A DNA stretch of 64,000 bases. It comes from Lithodes maja. Taxonomy: Eukaryota > Arthropoda > Malacostraca > Decapoda > Lithodidae. The stretch spans positions 1 through 64,000 of the forward strand of contig JBAKBP010013083.1 of assembly GCA_037953745.1 (NCBI GenBank). The letters run 5' to 3'. The stretch's first letter is position 1. Every line of letters starts with the position of its first letter. A program made the position numbers and the translations under genes. A model generated the notes under the pieces. It did no database searches. It was not told where the DNA came from and was given only the letters and a program-made list of their open reading frames with translations. Positions 60,065 through 64,000 of the stretch are shown here, in pieces.

Positions 60065-60241
60065 CCCCCCCGTGTGAAATTTATCATATCAATGACAAAT
60101 ACGACCTTTATTATGTTTTCAGGGACAGTACAGCACAACGTGTCCCTCAATAAAAAAAAAAAAAAGGCGAAATCCGAAGGCAATTTTCCAGCTACGGACT
60201 CGGTCTCCCCCCTATTAGTCCGTTAAATCGAGCATCGACTG
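59268..60241. repeat. Inverse-oriented relative of the 1-2 kb repeat with Tigger-like end
   Basis: 59268-59900 is the reverse complement of units at 1210-1650 and 1697-1900 (for example CTTATACATTAACATAACTA, and CCCGTCTCGG matched by CCGAGACGGG). A short frame MMGKYYNMFLIDICVVFANY (59751 on) recurs at 1419-1210 with few changes, probably by shared descent and not by selection. A T run is at 60028-60062. The right end 60218-60241 (TCCGTTAAATCGAGCATCGA then CTG) is followed by TA and lies next to BEL/Pao coding sequence. Confidence 0.65.
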
Positions 60242-60500
60242 TATATATCCAGGATAATCGAGGATTTTAGAAAAAGGTGGATTAGTGAATATCTGCTAGC
60301 ATTGAGGGAAAGGAGTGTTACTCCCTATGGTAGACCAACTGCACCTACAGTTGGTGAAGTTGTTTTAATTAAAGAAGATAGTCCTCGTTTATACTGGAAA
60401 TTGGGCCGCGTGTTGGAGGTATACAAGGGGGCAGACTCTGTATTGGCGCTATTAACCTCTGAAGTGCGCACGGGGGTAATTGAAAACCTCCCCCTGTGCT
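60242..60500 (+). pseudogene. BEL/Pao LTR retrotransposon pol, C-terminal part 1
   Basis: Plus-strand translation gives SRIIEDFRKRWISEYLLALR, APTVGEVVLIKEDSPRLYWK and LGRVLEVYKGADSVLALLTS. This is the conserved domain after the integrase of BEL/Pao polyproteins. It is interrupted after VRTGV by non-coding sequence and MITE-2b; coding resumes at 61084. The upstream end adjoins the Tigger-like terminus. Confidence 0.8.
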
Positions 60501-60604
60501 GACGTATTTGAGGTGTTTCCGTCACTAAAATATTCATTGTACCATTAATAGCATTAATAATTATCCATATGCGCCTATTATGGGTTGATTATACTGTATA
60601 GGTA

Positions 60605-60942
60605 TTAACCTGAAACAACAATAAAACGAGTGAAAACAGCGTTTGGATGGTCAAAATCGGAGATATAGCCCGCGAGTTGTATAATGTATGGGTGAGGCAA
60701 GCTACCTTCCCGCCAATTTTCCCCAAGGCCACTGCGACACAGTCGATCGATACTCTCTCTCTCTCTCTTGCACTCGATTGCCATCAGTGATGACAACACC
60801 CTGCTTGCAACTCGCTAATGTTAGCACGAAAATATACCTCAGAATAAGGGAATAATAGGGAAAATAGGTGATAACTGAGGGATAGGAGGAAAGTGGGGAA
60901 GGAGGGGAGGTAGAGGACTGAGATTTTGCATGGCCCAGGGGC

Positions 60943-60984
<42 letters not shown>

Positions 60985-61083
60985 CGATGTCAAAAGTTGA
61001 TTTTTAATTTTACTTACTCAGGAGAGTCTTCCCGCAGTCCGCCGGGGGAACTCTTAAGAGTCTTCCCGCAGCTCCCGGGTTAA
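60605..61083. mobile_element. MITE-2b inserted in the BEL/Pao element
   Basis: 479 bp bounded by TTAA (60605-60608 and 61080-61083), inverse to MITE-2a. Left end TTAACCTGAAACAACAATAA, right end read inward TTAACCCGGGAGCTGCGGGA. Contains a long A run (60942-60982) where MITE-2a has T and A runs. The 100 bp before it (60500-60604) is neither BEL coding nor matched in MITE-2a. Confidence 0.75.
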
Positions 61084-61313
61084 AGACAGCCACTGGAACT
61101 ACTGTTCGTCCTATCGCACGTTTGTACGCTTTGGAGCTCGATTCCGCATTGCAATCTGATGCTCCACCTGTTATTGCTGGGTCCGAGGATTCTCAAAGGA
61201 ACGACTCACCTCTTATTGATGGTGATCATTCTCGGACCGGGACGCGTCCCAGACGCGCTGCTGCTGGCGCCGTCGACTTGTGGCATCAGAAGATAGCCTC
61301 TGGGCAACTTTAA
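61084..61313 (+). pseudogene. BEL/Pao pol, C-terminal part 2
   Basis: Reads KTATGTTVRPIARLYALELD, an Asp/Ser-rich spacer, RPRRAAAGAVDLWHQKIASG and stop. The TTVRPIARLYALE block is the usual end of the BEL/Pao C-terminal domain. Together with 60242-60500 it forms one broken coding end. Confidence 0.8.
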
Positions 61314-61351
61314 GTTTAAGGTGGGGTTCAGGTCTTTTTTTGTGGGGGGAG

Positions 61352-61970
61352 TGTATCGTAAATACGATAGGCTATGACTCTTTTGTGATCCCGTATGTCT
61401 CTGTGACGTCACGGTCGCTCCTGCAGCACGACGTAGGACGAGTAGATCGTATATTATAAGATTGTAAATAAGTTAAGTTATAAAAGGCCTAATATGCTAT
61501 TAAGCAATATTGCCATGGTCTTGTGTAGTATATATGAATTTATCGTATATATTAATATAATTTATCGTATAGAGCAACCTAGATGCGGTACGATAATTTG
61601 GGCTCTTGGCGTTTGCCAAGGCAGCAAGGTGTGCCTTTGAGGAAGGGCAGAGCCTTCACGAACACCAACCAGTTAACATATATTTTCCGCCCTCAGTTGA
61701 TCGCGCTTTTGAGCCTCTAATCACAATACACTGACAGCAATACAAACAGCTACACCATCATGACGCTCTCATCGACGCCATGACTGACTGACAGATAAGC
61801 ATAATATTCATGTCCATTCCCATGTAATCATTTATTCTTCTTTAACTTGACTCGAGTCTCGGGACCGAAGTCTCGTTCCCCGTTGTCCGCCATATTGGGT
61901 AAAACGTTCTCCCTTGCTTCATTGCCACGTGGAACTATTGGTGAGTTAATTCCTGGCTAGTATATTAACC
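61352..61970 (+). mobile_element. BEL/Pao 3' LTR (right boundary uncertain)
   Basis: A polypurine tract GTGGGGGGAG (61342-61351) lies 30 bp after the pol stop and is followed by TGTATCGTAAATACGATAGG, the expected TG start of an LTR. A TATA-like TTATAAAAGG is at about 61477. I cannot place the CA end or the 5-bp TSD without a second LTR. Confidence 0.6.
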
Positions 61971-62130
61971 CTTATAACCTTACCCTATATATAAATTTAT
62001 TATGTGAGACCTTTGGATATAAATTAGCTTGTTTCAGATTGAATTCAATTTAGATATGGAGTAGTTTTCATTTAGATTGATTTTATTTTATTCATTATAG
62101 CTTAGTAATATTTAACTTCCATTGATAGTT

Positions 62131-62169
62131 TTGGGGATCACGGCATCAGGCAATAGATAGATAGATAGA
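62131..62169 (+). mobile_element. RTE-1 LINE copy e, last 39 bp
   Basis: GGGGATCACGGCATCAGGCA then (ATAG)n. Identical in type to the 3' tip of copies b and c. It abuts RTE-Zn sequence at 62170, so it was inserted there or the site was joined later. Confidence 0.8.
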
Positions 62170-62239
62170 CCATCCCAGTCTACTTGTACGCATCACCTCG
62201 CTAATACTCTTTATACCTAAACGTCTCCTCAGCTCAACA
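62170..62239 (-). pseudogene. RTE-Zn LINE copy b, distal piece
   Basis: Matches 5517-5585 of copy a almost base for base (codes ELRRRLGIKSISEV, LGW on the minus strand). Separated from the rest of the element (62691-63500) by SINE-2b. Confidence 0.85.
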
Positions 62240-62690
62240 GTTGTGTTGTTGTTGTTGTTGTTCCCCAAGCTGCCTGGCCGAACAGCCCCAAGGCCCTGAG
62301 CAAGGCCAAGGCCATAACCGAGCGGCCCCACAGAACCCTCCCCGTCGACCACAATAAAGCCTGGGTGACCGAAGCCACTCCATGGCGGGGAGCTGAGGAG
62401 GGTGCGGAAATGCCCGGGAAACCAAAGCCCCACCCAGGGCCCTGTGTCCCTCAGCAATTATGAAGAGAAAGTTGAGGGGCAAGGGAAAAATGTGACGCTT
62501 TGGCTTCCAATCTTGGTAGATTGGGAGGTCAATCCACGTTAGAGACGCCGTCACTTGAGATCTAGAAAATATATAAGTAAAAGGAACAGTCAGAGTAAGC
62601 TATGGGTATGGCAGAGATTGCTCAGTTCTCACTCTGATAGACCAGCCCATCACCACATGACTAGAACCCAATCCTCTCAGCATCAGCTAG
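62240..62690 (-). mobile_element. SINE-2b, longer copy, in RTE-Zn
   Basis: Minus orientation: the (TTG)n tail at 62240-62262, then the reverse complement of SINE-2a to about 62548, and a further 140 bp of 5' sequence (to about 62690) absent from SINE-2a. RTE-Zn sequence resumes at TTGTTATTCTATCCTGTAGC. The TSD is hidden by the TTGTT-rich target. Confidence 0.82.
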
Positions 62691-63500
62691 GTTGTTATTC
62701 TATCCTGTAGCCTGGCCCCACACATCCATCTCACCATTTTCATCTCATTACTTTCCATTCTGTTGACATCCTCTACTTTAACAGCCCATGTTTCTGAGGC
62801 ATACGTCATTGCACTTCTAACACATGAGGCATACACCTTTCCCTTCAGGGGGAGAGGCATTCTTTTCATGGTCAGAATTGGCAGCAGTTCTCTGAACTTC
62901 CCCCAGCCACATTTAATTCTAGCAACAGTGGCAGCCTCGGCCCCACCACCGGCAGAGATGGTATCTCCTAGGTAACAAAACTTATTCACAAGCTCCAATG
63001 ACTCATTTCCAAAATTCACAGCCACAGGATCATCACTTAACACAAGCTCGCCTTTGCACACTACGCACTCAAATTTCTCTATTTCTGACTTGTCCTTCGG
63101 CAGGGGTCCCTTTATTCTACTACAGCACTTACTCCCATGGTGTATCCAACATCGACAGATGCTACATTGAATTGAGTTAACGCCCACACCCTTTCCACAC
63201 ACTGCACATGGGTATGCGCCGTTCTTTTCCACATTGCCTTGTCTCAATCTACAATGCATAACCAAGTTTTTTTTAATATTGACTCTTAAACCCTTGCTCG
63301 CCATGCCCTCTCTCCATTATCTGAATTTGGCCTCATCATCTTGCATACTGTCAGCTATTAGGACTAAATCATCTGCGTAAAACAGTTCCAATGGGAGTCC
63401 GCCTCTAAAGACTCTAGACAGTGCCTCCAAGACCATAATAAAGAGGAGGGGGCTTAACACTGAACCCTGATGGACTCCAACACGGACTGCGAACTCATCA
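62691..63500 (-). pseudogene. RTE-Zn LINE copy b, RT with internal zinc finger
   Basis: Minus strand from 63500: DEFAVRVGVHQGSVLSPLLF, LELFYADDLVLIADS (catalytic YADD), an in-frame TAA at about 63316, EGMASKGLRVNIKKNLVMHC, then a Cys/His insertion CAVCGKGVGVNSIQCSICRC, FECVVC, followed by NKFCYLGDTISAGGGAEAAT, SAMTYASETWAVKVEDVNRM and RWMCGARLQDRIT. The finger sits between the palm and the thumb. The RT upstream of the GVHQG block is lost at the SINE-3 junction (63500). Inactive because of the stop and truncations. Confidence 0.85.
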
Positions 63501-63735
63501 GGCCCGTAGCCTAGTAGGTAGAGCTCTCGTCTCACACACGAGGGGTCGGGGGTTCAATCCCCGGCCGGGCGGAGACAAATTGGGCTTGTCTCCTTTCATG
63601 TGTTAGCCTCAGTTCACCTAGCTGTAAATAGGTGCCTGGAATAAGTGGACGACGTTGTGACGTCCCATCTGGGGTTGGCAAAAATGGTACAAGGAGAGAT
63701 GGGTATCATGGTTCACCTAAGCTGATGGCTACCTA
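63501..63735 (+). mobile_element. tRNA-derived SINE (SINE-3), valine-tRNA-like head
   Basis: 63501-63570 folds like a tRNA: acceptor ends GGCCCG and CGGGC, A box TAGCCTAGTAGG (63507-63518), anticodon arm CTCGT/ACGAG with loop CTCACAC (anticodon CAC, valine), B box GGTTCAATCC (63551-63560), and T stem CGGGG/CCCCG. The body continues CCTCAGTTCACCTAGCTGTA to about 63735. It lies exactly at the break in RTE-Zn. The end of the body is not certain and I see no clear tail. A head this regular on a long body favours SINE over a tRNA gene. Confidence 0.85.
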
Positions 63736-64000
63736 AGCCTTCGGGCGAGACGGTACCGTCTATAGTGAGAATGGTACCATACAGATCCACCCTAAGCCTT
63801 CGTTTCCGATGTCGCCAATTGGCTAAATACAGACTACACACACATCCACAGCCATTCCAACAGTACATAAAACACTTAACATGCATTTCACGCAATACAT
63901 TCCCAGTTAAGGAGGCGCGATAATAATGAGCTTAGCTCGCATTGCGTGGATTCCCCTTGACGAACAAGTAACTGAGTAACACCCTTCGTCCTCACCGCAC
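63736..64000. other. Unassigned sequence at the right edge
   Basis: Contains GAGACGGTACCGTC and GGTACC words and no recognisable coding region. It may include the end of SINE-3. Confidence 0.4.

Noticed and set aside
63501..63570. Functional tRNA-Val gene
   Set aside because: The cloverleaf is good, but it continues into a long body and lies at a transposon break, as expected of a SINE.
1..64000. CRISPR array, bacterial operon or prophage
   Set aside because: No regularly spaced repeats with unique spacers, no ribosome-binding-site-led gene runs; transposon content is that of an animal genome.

Overview
This is a window of invertebrate nuclear genome, most likely an arthropod and plausibly a decapod crustacean (inference from AGGCCTA/CCTAACC-rich spacer, long (CA)n and homopolymer runs, and the mix of transposon families). 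I find no host protein-coding gene that I can name. Almost all coding capacity belongs to transposable elements: at least ten families of non-LTR retrotransposon (LINE), one intact Tigger/pogo-like DNA transposon, one BEL/Pao LTR-element 3' end, tRNA-derived SINEs, and two families of TTAA-flanked (piggyBac-type) MITEs. Family labels used here (RTE-1, CR1-1 and so on) are local names only.

Layout. 1-1069: 5' half of RTE-1, minus strand. 1100-2055: Tigger-like remnant. 2056-2962: 3' end of CR1-1. 3036-3616: MITE-1. 5261-5672: tail of RTE-Zn. 6640-15151: a nest in which CR1-2 (minus) is split by CR1-3 (plus), itself split by RTE-2 (8279-9334) and by a nearly complete L2/CR1-like element L2-1 (10182-13510); a SINE and a second MITE-1 are lodged there too. 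16290-16782: MITE-2. 17281-18035: CR1-1 fragment. 18105-22383: CR1-4 with both ORFs open, between (CA)n tracts. 22403-25654: decayed CR1-5. 25664-38337: CR1-6, split by RTE-1 (26565-28112), by an unidentified segment, and by a full-length I-clade element I-1 (31226-38253) with open ORF1 and ORF2, RNase H and a 14-bp target-site duplication. 38338-41640: second CR1-5 on the minus strand. 41740-43690: LINE with a 2A-like peptide. 43717-49540: CR1-1 split by RTE-1 (44570-46809) and by a further insertion. 50128-51431: LINE-L. 51432-53078: L2-1 ORF1 with a U4-snRNA-like 5' end. 53992-57254: inverted-repeat unit containing a SINE-like repeat and the intact Tigger-like transposon (54404-57168). 57850-58820: palindrome of almost 1 kb. 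59268-60241: inverted relative of the 1-2 kb repeat. 60242-62000: BEL/Pao pol tail plus LTR, split by MITE-2. 62131-63500: RTE-Zn with nested repeats. 63501-63735: tRNA-derived SINE.

How the parts relate: these are independent parasites, not an operon. Several junctions resolve to the base through target-site duplications, and removing the inserted element restores an older reading frame, so the window records a relative order of insertions. The best candidates for recent or current activity are I-1, the Tigger-like transposon, CR1-4, and the RTE-1 family, whose copies differ at few positions. The observations I consider least ordinary are the U4-like 5' end on an L2/CR1 element, the conserved -1 ORF1/ORF2 overlap across four LINE families, the Cys/His modules at the C-terminus of the I-1 ORF1 protein, and the 3' tail shared by a SINE and L2-1.
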